A stretch of DNA of 6,107 bases from an uncultured Bacillota bacterium. Its GTDB lineage: Bacteria; Bacillota_I; Bacilli_A; RF39; UBA660. Numbering within the stretch: position 1 is the stretch's first letter; the number at the start of each line of letters is the position of its first letter. The notes beneath the pieces were generated by a model. It was not told the origin of the DNA and made no database searches. It saw nothing but the letters and a program-made list of their open reading frames with translations. The translations under genes and the position numbers were made by a program. Positions 5,940 through 6,107 of the stretch are shown in pieces. The DNA is taken from contig CAOJZR010000040.1 of assembly GCA_948466105.1 (NCBI GenBank), positions 1-6,107 on the forward strand. Direction: 5' to 3'.

Positions 5940-6107
5940 ATGGCTAAGAAAAAATCACGTAAAGAAGCGAAAAAAAACTCTAGTAATTATTTAGTTGAAT
6001 TAAAAGGTATATTTTTGATTTTGCTTGCAATAATTGGATGTTGTCCTTTTGGTTTAGCTTCTAAACTAATAAAAGGTTTTGCAGCTTTTTTAGTAGGTAG
6101 TTGGTGG
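5940..6107 (+). CDS. ftsK: DNA translocase FtsK/SpoIIIE, N-terminal fragment (cut by window edge)
   Basis: FtsK/SpoIIIE proteins are septum-anchored hexameric ATPases that pump chromosomal DNA during division or sporulation. Only 56 residues are visible: a lysine-rich start MAKKKSRKEAKKNSSNYLVE, then LKGIFLILLAIIGCC as the first membrane helix (about 22-35), a short loop, and a second hydrophobic segment ending LVGSWW. This layout (basic MAKKK start, E-L-x-G at the head of helix 1, and a G-x-W just before the next helix) matches the four-helix anchor of Bacillota SpoIIIE/FtsK. The motor and gamma domains lie beyond the right edge, so the call rests on the N-terminus only. Start ATG 5940 has GGAGG nine bases upstream and its own promoter. 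Another short Lys-rich membrane protein is the alternative. Confidence 0.72.
   Translation, partial: MAKKKSRKEAKKNSSNYLVELKGIFLILLAIIGCCPFGLASKLIKGFAAFLVGSWW

Noticed and set aside
1493..6107. Mollicute-type genetic code with TGA as tryptophan.
   Set aside because: All genes translate fully with TGG for tryptophan and no in-frame TGA is needed; the lack of TGA stops among only five complete genes is too small a sample to mean much.

Overview
The window is very AT-rich and reads as chromosomal DNA from a low-GC Bacillota, probably a gut-type Bacilli lineage near the Mollicutes/Erysipelotrichales. The grounds are AT-rich codon choice, strong GGAGG-type ribosome binding sites, -35/-10 promoters with 17-nt spacers, and the Bacillus-like pair rpsU-yqeY. 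Tryptophan is TGG in every gene I translated and no reading frame needs TGA recoding, so the standard bacterial code fits. The five complete genes stop with TAA or TAG only. This placement is inference.

Layout. The left 1365 bases, on the minus strand, hold the first two-thirds of a peptidase C39/ABC export protein (bacteriocin or double-glycine peptide type). It runs off the left edge before its ATPase domain. A 127-base divergent intergenic region separates it from a plus-strand housekeeping pair, rpsU (ribosomal protein S21) and a GatB/YqeY-domain protein, which ends in a clear intrinsic terminator near 2156-2180.

A second plus-strand operon starts from a good promoter at 2223-2251. Its three genes are tightly packed: a single-pass membrane protein of unknown function; a membrane sensor with two periplasmic-binding-protein-like domains outside and a GGDEF domain inside; and a six-helix YihY/BrkB-family membrane protein. 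The GGDEF active site is altered (NGNEF for GGDEF, plus other losses), so it may not be a normal diguanylate cyclase.

The 334 bases after the YihY-family gene are not empty. Two bases past its stop codon begins a nested set of perfect inverted repeats that can fold as a three-way junction. The loop of its first hairpin is complementary over 8 nt to a stretch downstream, and the whole ends in a strong intrinsic terminator at 5731-5763. I do not recognise it as a known RNA class; it is the best candidate here for something undescribed. After an AT-rich spacer, an extended -10 promoter and GGAGG site lead into the first 56 codons of an FtsK/SpoIIIE DNA translocase cut by the right edge.

Functionally the window joins core translation and chromosome-segregation genes with an exporter and an envelope-sensing operon. 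The three genes of the second operon are all membrane proteins, consistent with (but not proof of) a shared envelope or signalling role.
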